DNA of 33,084 bases. It comes from Thermoplasmatota archaeon (GTDB taxonomy: Archaea; Thermoplasmatota; E2; DHVEG-1; B18-G2). Below the pieces are notes generated by a model. It was given only the letters and a program-made list of their open reading frames with translations, made no database searches and was not told the origin of the DNA. The translations under genes and the position numbers were made by a program. Position 1 is the stretch's first letter; every line of letters starts with the position of its first letter. This document shows positions 23,916-31,336 of this stretch, piece after piece. Where the stretch lies: NCBI GenBank assembly GCA_029259115.1, contig JAPDJO010000092.1:1-33084 (forward strand), read 5' to 3'.

Positions 23916-25448
23916 CTATCCTTTACCAAAGAACTGTCTTAATACCGGATGCATATCCATTGCCTGTTCTCTTGCTATATCTTCGTATAATCTTATGAGA
24001 ATACCAACCATTAGCAAAACTCCAGTACCAGATGTTCTACCTATGGTACCTATTGCATCAGCAAAAGCTGCCAAAGCTCCTACTGTAGCACCACCTATCA
24101 CAGTAACAGCTGGAATGTATCTTTCTAGGATTTTCCTCAGGATCCTTGGATCTCTCCTGAATCCAGGTATGTGCATATCTGATTGCTGAATCTGTCTAGC
24201 AATGGCTGCAGGGCCCATATCTGTGGTTTCTATCCAGAATTTCGCAAACAAGATAGATCCAAAGATGTAAAGAGATAAATAAATGATGAAATGCAGAGCG
24301 TGCTGCCAAGGAGCATGGGTGTCACCAGCTATTCTGAATCCTAACATCGGTAAAAGCCAGCCGGTTACGCCATTGAGAGGAGATAAGTACCAAACAGCGC
24401 CCATGGTAGGTCTTGAATGTCCAGGAGGATATGTTCCCAGCCACCATTTTCCACCTAGAAGAGGTATATCTGGATGAGTGTAAAATATCAAGGCAAACAT
24501 GTTTATGTTTGCGAGAAGAGCAGACATTAGAATCACTGGAATGTTGGATGCATATATCAACCTTATAGGATATCTACCTCTTGCCCCTCTTGCTAAACCA
24601 TGAGCTAAAGGTAGCTCTATCCTGCTAGACTCAGCGTAGACTACAAAGAAGAATATAATGAGAGTACCTAGTAGAGCAACTATAGAATTGGCATGGAATA
24701 TGAATATATCTCCAAATCCTTTACTAACCAATCCTCCCACAGTATAATGAGATGCTATATAGTATGCTCCAGGTATCAGGCCCGCTGGGGGATTTCTCAT
24801 GCTCAAAGGCAAGTTTGGATTTACAGGTAACCAGTTCAGAAGACCTGTAACTATAGCTTCTGAAACTCCAGCTGCTATAAAGAGAGAAACCCCGGAACCT
24901 ATCCCCCACTTTGATATCAACTCATCCATAAGATAGACTATCAAAGCACCCATGAAAAGTTGCAAAACTATAAGAGCTCTAGCTGTAAACTCACCTCCAA
25001 CCATATCTATGAATCTATCACTAGGGGATAGGTAACCAAAGACTTGGGGTATTGCCTCAACGAATATCATGATAATGATCAGGATTTTTTGAAATCCTTG
25101 ATATATCATCTTATCTTCGCTCTTTGTCAGGTCTAAATTAATTATCTTTGCACCAACGAATAATTGTAGTATAATGGATGCTGTGACTATAGGTCCAATA
25201 CCTAAGTGAACCAAACTACCGCTTGCTCCAGCCATCACTGCTCTGAAGCCTGCAAACATATCTACGGTTGTTGGCGATAGACCATATATCGTGATCTGGG
25301 TGAGGATGTAGTATATTATGAGGCATAAAATTGTCCAAAATAGTTTTGTCTTAAAAGGAACATAACCCTCGGGTCTAGCTACGGCTGGCCATCTTTCTAT
25401 AATGGGTTTGAGGACAAAGAGTTTACTTTTTCCTCTTTCCTCTGCCAT
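23916..25448 (-). CDS. secY: preprotein translocase subunit SecY
   Basis: Forms the protein-conducting channel of the Sec machinery. Archaeal features are KLFWTILCLIIYYILTQITIYG in the first transmembrane segment, FAGFRAVMAGASGSLVHLGIGPIVTASII around the plug and TM2, MDELISKWGIGSGVSLFIAAGV in TM4 and YAESSRIELPLAHG before TM6. GTGVLLMVGILIRLYEDI ends the tenth helix. It has 510 residues and about ten membrane segments; the loops around residues 210-250 and 330-370 make it longer than many archaeal SecY proteins. The stop codon of L15 lies within a GTGATC Shine-Dalgarno just before the ATG, so the genes are coupled. Confidence 0.96.
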   Translation of the reverse strand: MAEERGKSKLFVLKPIIERWPAVARPEGYVPFKTKLFWTILCLIIYYILTQITIYGLSPTTVDMFAGFRAVMAGASGSLVHLGIGPIVTASIILQLFVGAKIINLDLTKSEDKMIYQGFQKILIIIMIFVEAIPQVFGYLSPSDRFIDMVGGEFTARALIVLQLFMGALIVYLMDELISKWGIGSGVSLFIAAGVSEAIVTGLLNWLPVNPNLPLSMRNPPAGLIPGAYYIASHYTVGGLVSKGFGDIFIFHANSIVALLGTLIIFFFVVYAESSRIELPLAHGLARGARGRYPIRLIYASNIPVILMSALLANINMFALIFYTHPDIPLLGGKWWLGTYPPGHSRPTMGAVWYLSPLNGVTGWLLPMLGFRIAGDTHAPWQHALHFIIYLSLYIFGSILFAKFWIETTDMGPAAIARQIQQSDMHIPGFRRDPRILRKILERYIPAVTVIGGATVGALAAFADAIGTIGRTSGTGVLLMVGILIRLYEDIAREQAMDMHPVLRQFFGKG

Positions 25449-25452
25449 GCGA

Positions 25453-25845
25453 TCACTCTATAATTACAACCTCTCCTCCTTTTTCTTCAATTTTTCTTAT
25501 AGCTCTATCAGTAGCCTTTGGAACTATGATTTTGACTTTGGTCTTTATCTCTCCTTTTCCGAGTAACTTATCGAAACCCTCCTCTTTCAAATTTATTTCT
25601 TTCCTATCGGGGAACAATCTCTCTATATCTCCAACATTTATAGCTTTTACCTCTTTTTTATCAAACGATCTTTTAAACCCTCTTCTGCCGAAATGATCTC
25701 TCATGTATTTCAAAACATGCATATATTTGTGTTTGTGCAGTCCAGCGTTTCCTCTTCCTCCTCTTAATCCAGCTCCCCTTCCTGCCTTTTTTCCTCTCCC
25801 ATGCGTTCTTGATCCTCTTCGTTTCTTTGTCTTATCGCGAACCAT
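25453..25845 (-). CDS. rpl15: 50S ribosomal protein L15 (uL15)
   Basis: Large-subunit protein uL15, early assembly. The basic glycine-rich N-terminus (KKRRGSRTHGRGKKAGRGAG, then RGGRGNAG) is diagnostic, as is the C-terminal EKGGEVVIIE. At 130 residues it is shorter than most archaeal L15 proteins (about 140-150). It has a GGTGA Shine-Dalgarno five bases before the ATG and a TATA box about 45 nt upstream, so it starts a transcript here; the usual upstream spc-operon genes (L30, S5, L18) are not in the window, and a small ORF and a tRNA lie there instead. Confidence 0.95.
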   Translation of the reverse strand: MVRDKTKKRRGSRTHGRGKKAGRGAGLRGGRGNAGLHKHKYMHVLKYMRDHFGRRGFKRSFDKKEVKAINVGDIERLFPDRKEINLKEEGFDKLLGKGEIKTKVKIIVPKATDRAIRKIEEKGGEVVIIE

Positions 25846-25849
25846 GATT

Positions 25850-25854
25850 TCACC
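25850..25854 (-). promoter_or_regulatory. ribosome binding site of L15
   Basis: The minus strand reads ggtga, complementary to the 3' end of archaeal 16S rRNA, four bases before the ATG. It fixes the L15 start and indicates a 5' leader, unlike the leaderless genes of the window. Confidence 0.65.
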
Positions 25855-25887
25855 TTTTTAGAGTAAAAACCGAGAAAGCAGATACAG

Positions 25888-25896
25888 TTATATATT
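25888..25896 (-). promoter_or_regulatory. TATA box of the L15-secY-adkA-DUF106-cmk-truB operon
   Basis: On the minus strand aatatataa lies about 43-51 nt before the L15 ATG, leaving a leader of about 20 nt carrying the Shine-Dalgarno. It also lies just beyond the stop of the 55-aa ORF. Confidence 0.5.
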
Positions 25897-25909
25897 ATTA
25901 TCTTTTCGA

Positions 25910-26077
25910 TTACGGCTCTACAAATCCAATGGTTTTGCTTATTGTAACAACTCTGTTTGTTTTTTCGGCAGCCTTTTCTGCTTCTTTTCTTGCCTCATCT
26001 AGGGTTCCTCTTATGTACATTATATTTTCCCCATCGTCTAGGATATACTCCTCTTCTTTGCTCTTTACGTATCTCAT
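25910..26077 (-). CDS. 55-aa protein of unknown function
   Basis: A short gene, 55 codons plus TAA. It starts MRYVKSKEEEYILDDGE and continues with IMYIRGTLDEARKEAEKAAE and RVVTISKTIGFVEP, which looks like a compact strand-helix-strand fold with a charged helix. I know no family for it. Evidence that it is real: an uninterrupted frame with ATG, sensible composition, and a TATA element (ctttaaaa) 26-33 nt before the ATG, as for other leaderless genes here. It fills the gap between L15 and tRNA-Ala and points the same way as the ribosomal operon, so read-through into L15 is possible. Confidence 0.65.
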   Translation of the reverse strand: MRYVKSKEEEYILDDGENIMYIRGTLDEARKEAEKAAEKTNRVVTISKTIGFVEP

Positions 26078-26102
26078 ACAGGATTATGAAATCCTACAGA
26101 AG

Positions 26103-26110
26103 TTTTAAAG
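26103..26110 (-). promoter_or_regulatory. TATA box for the 55-aa ORF
   Basis: On the minus strand ctttaaaa lies 26-33 nt before the ATG at 26077, consistent with a leaderless mRNA. Confidence 0.45.
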
Positions 26111-26128
26111 ATTATCTTTTATCAAAAA

Positions 26129-26137
26129 TTTAAATAT
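26129..26137 (+). promoter_or_regulatory. TATA box for tRNA-Ala
   Basis: The sequence tttaaatat lies 26-34 nt before the mature tRNA 5' end at 26163. Confidence 0.5.
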
Positions 26138-26162
26138 TGGTAACTATTTTATCACTTCTCAC

Positions 26163-26234
26163 GGGCTCGTAGATCAGCGGTAGATCGCCCCCTTGGCATG
26201 GGGGAGGCCTGGGGTTCGAATCCCCACGAGTCCA
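26163..26234 (+). tRNA. tRNA-Ala (anticodon GGC)
   Basis: A 72-nt cloverleaf: acceptor GGGCTCG with CGAGTCC, including the G3:U70 wobble pair that marks tRNA-Ala; anticodon stem CCCCC/GGGGG with loop TTGGCAT giving GGC; T arm TGGGG/CCCCA with loop TTCGAAT; discriminator A. No intron and no encoded CCA. Its 3' end is three bases from the stop codon of the convergent OPT gene. Confidence 0.97.
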
Positions 26235-26237
26235 TCT

Positions 26238-28199
26238 CTATCTTTTCAACTCTCTTAAAGGTATGTAGGCCAACAGTAACGCTATGTAGCCAAATATCAA
26301 AAGACCAGGCCAGATTGGAGGTGAAGAGAACATAGAGAGATTTATACCTAGCACAACAAGTGTGGCAACGGCAACTCCCGTTAGTGCCTCTCCTGCTACA
26401 AATCCAGCGCTTAGTAAAAGCCCTGTCCTTATCACTTTTTCCTTCGGTTTTATTTCTGTCTGTTTTATAGCTAACTCCCAATCGCTTATCTCTTCTTCTG
26501 TACTTCCAAATTTTTTCTCTATGATTTTATCAGTAATAAATCGTATGATACCGCCTATGAATATAGGGACGGAAAGAGTGAATGGGAGATATATTCCTAT
26601 TGCCACAGGGAGAATAGGTATATCAAGCAATATCAAGACAAATGCGAGAATTGCACCTACGATAACATATGGCCAAATCATACCCCCTCCTATCACTCCT
26701 TTTACAATACCAGCCATCAGGAAGGCTTGTGGAGCAGGCAGCTCCTGACTTCCTATCGTAAAAGCCTTATGAAGGACACTTATAACTCCACCAACAACTA
26801 AACTTATAGCTATAACACCTAGTGTCATAGATATCTGCAATTTCTTTGGTGTCGCTCCTAACATGTAACCTGATGCCATTGCCTGCAGTAAATCTCCAGA
26901 TATGGAACCACCGACACATATTACAGCAGATATAAAAACAACAATAGCCATTCCCGCGGTTCCGGTAGCACCTAATCCAAACATCATCAGACTAACTATA
27001 AGCAATATGGTAACTGTCACACCGGAGATAGGACAGTTGGAAGAACCAACAAGGCCGGTTAGGTAACCTGCCAATGCACTGGCTATAAATGCAAAAAATA
27101 TAGTTGCAATTGCCATAATAAGAGAGATTCCAAACATATTTGATAACCACTCATACAAGAGAAAGATAGGAATTACCATTAATCCTATCGAGATAAATAC
27201 AAGTTTTAAACTGATATCTTGCTCTGTTCTCTTCTTCTCTTTTTCCTTTCCGCTTTTCAGCCCAAGAATTGCCTCCCTGATGCTATCTATTAGATTGTTT
27301 CTTATGAGCCATACAGCCCATAAGCCACCAACGAGCATCGCTCCTACTCCAATATACCTTATTTGATTACTCCATATGTAATATACTCCCTCGAGCGGAT
27401 TAACGATACTTGACGGCCACCCACCAACCAGAACAGCTATTGGAAGAATTATCGCCCATCCAATCAAACCTCCAACTAAGACAAACGAAGCAATCCTAGG
27501 TCCTATGATCCATCCCACAGCTAAAAGGGCAGGTGATGTTGCTAAACCACCATACATCCATCCTTCTCTGTCTGCACCATCTATGTTATATCTCCCTATG
27601 TGTACAACTCCTTCAAAAAGTCCCCTGAATACTTTAAGAGAGGACTGACCAAATTTGTACAATGCAGATATAAAAGCTCCAATAGCTAGCCACATTCCAC
27701 TTTTTTCTCCTTTTGAAGATATTTCTTCCCCTCCAACAGTTGTAGTTAAAACGGCAGCTACTGCTATACCTTCGGGAAATGGAAGATCGGTTTTAACTAC
27801 AAGAGCTCTTCTCAATGGAACCATCCAAAGAACACCCAGCATCCCACCAAATAAGGCAATGAGAGTAGTCTGTACATAATTTATATCAGACCATACACCA
27901 AGTATAAGAAGTGCAGGTATAGTAAATATGACACCTGCCGCAACACACTCTCCTGCGGATGCACCCATCGTTGCTACATTAACCTCGAGTATGGTTCCCT
28001 TAAATGGTCTCAAGATTGCCAGTGCCATGACTGCACCAGGTATTATAGCAGAAACTGTCATTCCTGCATATAGCCCAAGATAGGCATTTGCAGCACCGAG
28101 AAAAACGGCAAGGAATATTCCAATAAGTGTTGCTCTTAATGTTAACTCTGGGATGGTTTTTTCTGCTGGTATAAGAGGTTTAAAATCTTCCCTTGTCAT
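26238..28199 (-). CDS. OPT-family oligopeptide transporter
   Basis: A 653-residue membrane protein with roughly 14-16 hydrophobic helices, the size and pattern of prokaryotic OPT transporters that import peptides (some members carry metal-siderophore complexes) by proton symport. Family signatures: LTLRATLIGIFLAVFLGAANAYLGLYAGMT at the start, IPGAVMALAILRP, LPFPEGIAVAAVL, LVGSSNCPISGVTVTILL and ISGDLLQAMASGYMLGATP. The ATG at 28199 is chosen; a GTG at 28208 is also in frame, and the TATA at 28227-28236 fits either. A peptide importer with PEPCK beside it suits amino-acid catabolism. Confidence 0.92.
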   Translation of the reverse strand: MTREDFKPLIPAEKTIPELTLRATLIGIFLAVFLGAANAYLGLYAGMTVSAIIPGAVMALAILRPFKGTILEVNVATMGASAGECVAAGVIFTIPALLILGVWSDINYVQTTLIALFGGMLGVLWMVPLRRALVVKTDLPFPEGIAVAAVLTTTVGGEEISSKGEKSGMWLAIGAFISALYKFGQSSLKVFRGLFEGVVHIGRYNIDGADREGWMYGGLATSPALLAVGWIIGPRIASFVLVGGLIGWAIILPIAVLVGGWPSSIVNPLEGVYYIWSNQIRYIGVGAMLVGGLWAVWLIRNNLIDSIREAILGLKSGKEKEKKRTEQDISLKLVFISIGLMVIPIFLLYEWLSNMFGISLIMAIATIFFAFIASALAGYLTGLVGSSNCPISGVTVTILLIVSLMMFGLGATGTAGMAIVVFISAVICVGGSISGDLLQAMASGYMLGATPKKLQISMTLGVIAISLVVGGVISVLHKAFTIGSQELPAPQAFLMAGIVKGVIGGGMIWPYVIVGAILAFVLILLDIPILPVAIGIYLPFTLSVPIFIGGIIRFITDKIIEKKFGSTEEEISDWELAIKQTEIKPKEKVIRTGLLLSAGFVAGEALTGVAVATLVVLGINLSMFSSPPIWPGLLIFGYIALLLAYIPLRELKR

Positions 28200-28226
28200 T
28201 CTCAACACTTAGATAACATGTTACAA

Positions 28227-28236
28227 CAATATAAAA
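28227..28236 (-). promoter_or_regulatory. TATA box for the OPT transporter
   Basis: On the minus strand ttttatattg lies 28-37 nt before the ATG at 28199, or 19-28 nt before the alternative GTG at 28208. Confidence 0.45.
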
Positions 28237-28282
28237 TAAAAATTTTACTATAATTTTAAGCTTGAGAGTGAAAGCATGACAA

Positions 28283-28292
28283 TTTATATATA
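28283..28292 (+). promoter_or_regulatory. TATA box for PEPCK
   Basis: The sequence tttatatata lies 40-49 nt before the ATG at 28332, predicting a 5' leader of about 15-20 nt that contains a partial Shine-Dalgarno (gtgat, 28321-28326 region). Confidence 0.55.
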
Positions 28293-28331
28293 AGGATTTG
28301 ATTTACACCTACCGGTCTAGAAGTGATGTAA

Positions 28332-30230
28332 ATGGAAGAGCATTATGTTCGTATCTTAAAAGAGAGATTAGACACAGAGAATTACAACAAGTTGATGGCC
28401 ATAAGAAATTCCTATCTCCACAAGTTCATTGCAAAGTACATAGATCTATGTAACCCTGACAGTGTATTCGTGTCTGATGGATCTGAAAGGGATCAAAGAT
28501 ACATAAGGGAAGCAGCGATAAAGAATGGAGAGGAAATTCCCTTAGCAATAGAAGGGCATACTGTCCACTTTGATGGATACTATGATCAAGCAAGAGATAG
28601 AGAAAATACAAAGATTCTGGTGCCAAAGGGAGTCTATCTTGGTGAAAATATAAGAACAATGGATAGAGAAGAGGGGTTAAGAGAGATACATGAGATAATG
28701 AAAGATATAATGAAAGGACATGAATGCTATATCTGTTTTTATACGCTAGGTCCTGAAAATTCTGTATTCACAATACCTTGCCTTCAGATTACTGATTCAA
28801 GCTATGTTGCACACAGTGAAAACATCTTATATCGACAGGGGTACAAGGAGTTTATCAGAAGAGGAGAAACAAGTGATTTTTTCAAATTCGTTCATTCGGA
28901 AGGAGAATTGGATGAAAGAAAGACATCAAAGAATATAGAAAAGAGAAGAATATACATAGATCTTGAAGGAGACACTGTTTATTCCGCAAACACCCAATAT
29001 GGAGGGAACACCATAGGGTTGAAAAAACTCGCAATGAGGCTAGCTATAAACCATGCAGCAAAAGAAGGATGGCTGACAGAACACATGCTCATAATGGGTA
29101 TCCATGGTCCGAACGGTAGGGTTACATACTTCACCGGCGCCTTTCCATCGATGTGTGGAAAAACATCTACAGCGATGCTCGAGGGAGAAACCATCGTAGG
29201 AGATGACATTGCCTATATTAGAAGTATAGATGGGATAGCAAAAGCCGTGAATGTTGAAAAAGGTGTCTTTGGCATAATAAAGGGGATAAATAAGAAAGAT
29301 GATCCCATACAATGGAAAGTTCTTCACTCTCCAAACGAGATAATCTTTTCAAATGTTCTCGTAGACGAGAAAGGGAAGGTTTACTGGTCTGGGATGGGTG
29401 AAGATATACCTGATAGGGGCTATAATCACTCTGGAGAATGGTGGAGAGGGAAAAGAGATAAGGAGGGAAAAGAGATTCCTCCATCTCATCCAAACGCAAG
29501 ATTCACAGTTTCTCTAGAGGCTTTTGAAAATCTTGATCCAAGATGGGATGATCCTAAAGGAGTAGAGATAGGAGCCATAGTATATGGCGGAAGAGATTCA
29601 GATACTTGGGTTCCAGTTCAAGAGGCTTTCGATTGGGATCATGGAATCGTAGCAAAAGGTGCCTCTCTAGAATCTGAAAGAACAGCTGCTGTTCTCGGAA
29701 AGGAAGGAGTAAGAGAGTTTAATCCTATGTCAAACCTTGATTTTCTATCCATCCCTATCGGAAGGTACATAGAGATAAATCTAGAGTTTGGGAAAAAGTT
29801 GAGAAGGAAACCGAAAATATTTGCTGTTAATTACTTCATCAGAGATAAAGAAACAGGAGAGTATCTAACAGATAAGGTGGATAAGAAAGTGTGGTATAAA
29901 TGGATGGAGCTTAGAGTTCATGATGATATCGAGGCAATATGGTCTCCAACGGGATATATACCAAAGTATGAGGATCTGAAATCTCTTTTTGATAAAGTTC
30001 TGTCAAAAGATTATCCAGAATCTCTCTACATAAAGCAATTTACGATAAGGATACCAGAGAATTTATCTAAAATAAAGAGGATAAGAAATATCTATAGCAA
30101 GATCAAGAATACCCCAAAAGAGCTGTTTAAGATTCTAGATGAAGAGGAAAAGAGGTTAAAAGAAGTAAGGGAGAAACTTGGAGATTATGTATCCCCAAGG
30201 GATCTAGAAAAGTTAGTACAGAAGCCCTAA
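28332..30230 (+). CDS. pckG: phosphoenolpyruvate carboxykinase (GTP)
   Basis: Interconverts oxaloacetate and PEP with GTP/GDP. This is the GTP-type enzyme of 632 residues. The kinase P-loop FPSMCGKTSTAML is at 271-283 and contains the reactive hyper-nucleophilic Cys of this class. SEGELDERKTSKNIEKR lies before the Mn2+ site, and residues about 255-268 (GIHGPNGRVTYFTG) and VGDDIAYIR (after the P-loop) hold further substrate and metal ligands. PHPNAR-like SHPNARFTV and YGGRDSDTWVPV belong to the C-terminal nucleotide domain. With malic enzyme at the left edge it supports gluconeogenesis or anaplerosis. Its stop overlaps TBP1 by 18 bases. Confidence 0.97.
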   Translation: MEEHYVRILKERLDTENYNKLMAIRNSYLHKFIAKYIDLCNPDSVFVSDGSERDQRYIREAAIKNGEEIPLAIEGHTVHFDGYYDQARDRENTKILVPKGVYLGENIRTMDREEGLREIHEIMKDIMKGHECYICFYTLGPENSVFTIPCLQITDSSYVAHSENILYRQGYKEFIRRGETSDFFKFVHSEGELDERKTSKNIEKRRIYIDLEGDTVYSANTQYGGNTIGLKKLAMRLAINHAAKEGWLTEHMLIMGIHGPNGRVTYFTGAFPSMCGKTSTAMLEGETIVGDDIAYIRSIDGIAKAVNVEKGVFGIIKGINKKDDPIQWKVLHSPNEIIFSNVLVDEKGKVYWSGMGEDIPDRGYNHSGEWWRGKRDKEGKEIPPSHPNARFTVSLEAFENLDPRWDDPKGVEIGAIVYGGRDSDTWVPVQEAFDWDHGIVAKGASLESERTAAVLGKEGVREFNPMSNLDFLSIPIGRYIEINLEFGKKLRRKPKIFAVNYFIRDKETGEYLTDKVDKKVWYKWMELRVHDDIEAIWSPTGYIPKYEDLKSLFDKVLSKDYPESLYIKQFTIRIPENLSKIKRIRNIYSKIKNTPKELFKILDEEEKRLKEVREKLGDYVSPRDLEKLVQKP

Positions 30231-30761
30231 AGATGAGAGTTCTGCTGCTAACTTTTCTACAGCCCTTGATACATCCTCTATCTTCCTTGCTCCGGTGCAG
30301 ACTATCTTTCCAGATCCAAATAGGAGCATAGCAACTCTTGGTTCTTTTAATCTGTAAACTAATCCTGGGAATTGTTCTGGTTCATACTCTACATTTTCCA
30401 AACCTAATCCCATAGCTACGTCATTCAGATTCAGCTCTGTTTCTAGATCAGAGATTGCCACAATATTCTGTATCACAATCTCTGGATTCTCATAAACCTC
30501 TATGCCTAATTCCTTAAGCTTATTCTTTATTATCTCTACGGTTCTCTTCACATCCTCTATGGTTTTTGCACCGGTACAGTTTGCTTTACCGCTTCTGAAT
30601 AAAAGAGTTGCTGTCTTTGGTTCTTTTAATCTATAGACTAATCCTGGGAATTGTTCTGGTTCATACTCTGCTCCTTCTAACTCTTGCGCTATCAGATCAA
30701 GATCTAGCCTGTCGGCAAACGCAGTGGAAGCTACAATATTCTCTACCTCTACTTTTGGCAT
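30213..30761 (-). CDS. tbp: TATA-box binding protein (canonical)
   Basis: General transcription factor that bends promoter DNA and recruits TFB. Two direct repeats of about 90 residues form the saddle. The four DNA-intercalating Phe are all present (F38, F55, F131, F148), as are the conserved Asn in VENIVA and VQNIVA and the SGK-x-x-CTGA motifs in both halves. It has 182 residues. It is the second gene of a two-gene operon; a GGGAGGT Shine-Dalgarno lies inside the upstream paralogue and the genes are two bases apart. The segment EYEPEQFPGLVYRLKEP is identical in both halves, and its DNA is nearly identical too (30340-30390 and 30619-30669). Confidence 0.97.
   Translation of the reverse strand: MPKVEVENIVASTAFADRLDLDLIAQELEGAEYEPEQFPGLVYRLKEPKTATLLFRSGKANCTGAKTIEDVKRTVEIIKNKLKELGIEVYENPEIVIQNIVAISDLETELNLNDVAMGLGLENVEYEPEQFPGLVYRLKEPRVAMLLFGSGKIVCTGARKIEDVSRAVEKLAAELSSLGLLY
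30340..30669 (-). repeat. internal near-identical 51-bp direct repeat in tbp
   Basis: The 51 bases at 30340-30390 and 30619-30669 differ at only two positions; identity falls off sharply on both sides. TBP halves are ancient duplicates and normally diverge much more at DNA level, so this looks like local gene conversion or recent homogenisation. Confidence 0.7.
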
Positions 30762-30763
30762 AT

Positions 30764-31288
30764 CTATCCAACCTCCCTTGCTCTTTCAACAACCTCCTCC
30801 AAAAATTTTTCTAAAATACCCCTATCATTTGATCCTGTACAGACTATCTTTCCATTATCAAAAACTAAAGCTATCAACCCGTCTTTACCTCTATAGATAG
30901 CTCCAGGGAACTCATCAGGATTGTAATCTACATTGTCAAGACCGAATGCTAGTCTTTTGATGTCTATCCACTTTCTAGTATCTTTAGATATTATCAGATT
31001 TTTAACCTCGATTTTTGTCCTTTTTCTTGCTTTGATTCCTTTTTCTCTTAGCATGTCAACGATTTTTGCCAGTACTTCTTTAGCCTCGTCCATAGTTTTT
31101 GTACCTGTGCAGATAAACTTACCTTCCTTTGTGAGTATTGTTGAGACTCCTGGAAAATTGATTATCACTCCTGGAAAATTATCAGGGTTATACTTGGCAT
31201 CAACCAATTTTTCAGCTATCATATCTAAGTTAAACTCATTAGCAATCTTTGCTTCAACAATAATGTTCTCTGTAATTACATCCTCCAT
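30764..31288 (-). CDS. divergent TATA-box binding protein paralogue
   Basis: A 174-residue second TBP, upstream of the canonical gene in the same operon. Both halves are recognisable (NFPGVIINF... and EFPGAIYRGK, with GKFICTGTK and GKIVCTGS). Three of the four intercalating positions keep Phe (F38, F128, F143), but the fourth, in ILTKEGK, is Thr53, and a two-residue shortening precedes it. The conserved Asn of each half (ENII, KNLI) is retained. Reduced or altered DNA bending is expected, so it may recognise different promoters or act as a modulator. A strong TATA box lies immediately upstream. Confidence 0.93.
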   Translation of the reverse strand: MEDVITENIIVEAKIANEFNLDMIAEKLVDAKYNPDNFPGVIINFPGVSTILTKEGKFICTGTKTMDEAKEVLAKIVDMLREKGIKARKRTKIEVKNLIISKDTRKWIDIKRLAFGLDNVDYNPDEFPGAIYRGKDGLIALVFDNGKIVCTGSNDRGILEKFLEEVVERAREVG

Positions 31289-31306
31289 AGAATAGCCCTC
31301 ATGGAG

Positions 31307-31314
31307 TATATAAA
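31307..31314 (-). promoter_or_regulatory. TATA box of the TBP operon
   Basis: On the minus strand tttatata lies 19-26 nt before the ATG at 31288, giving an almost leaderless mRNA. As a TBP gene promoter it could allow autoregulation. Confidence 0.5.
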
Positions 31315-31336
31315 TACCTTTTATAAAGGTTTTTCC

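Noticed and set aside
26152..26481. Minus-strand 109-codon frame across tRNA-Ala and the 3' end of the OPT gene
   Set aside because: It is antisense to the tRNA and in another frame of the clearly coding OPT gene.
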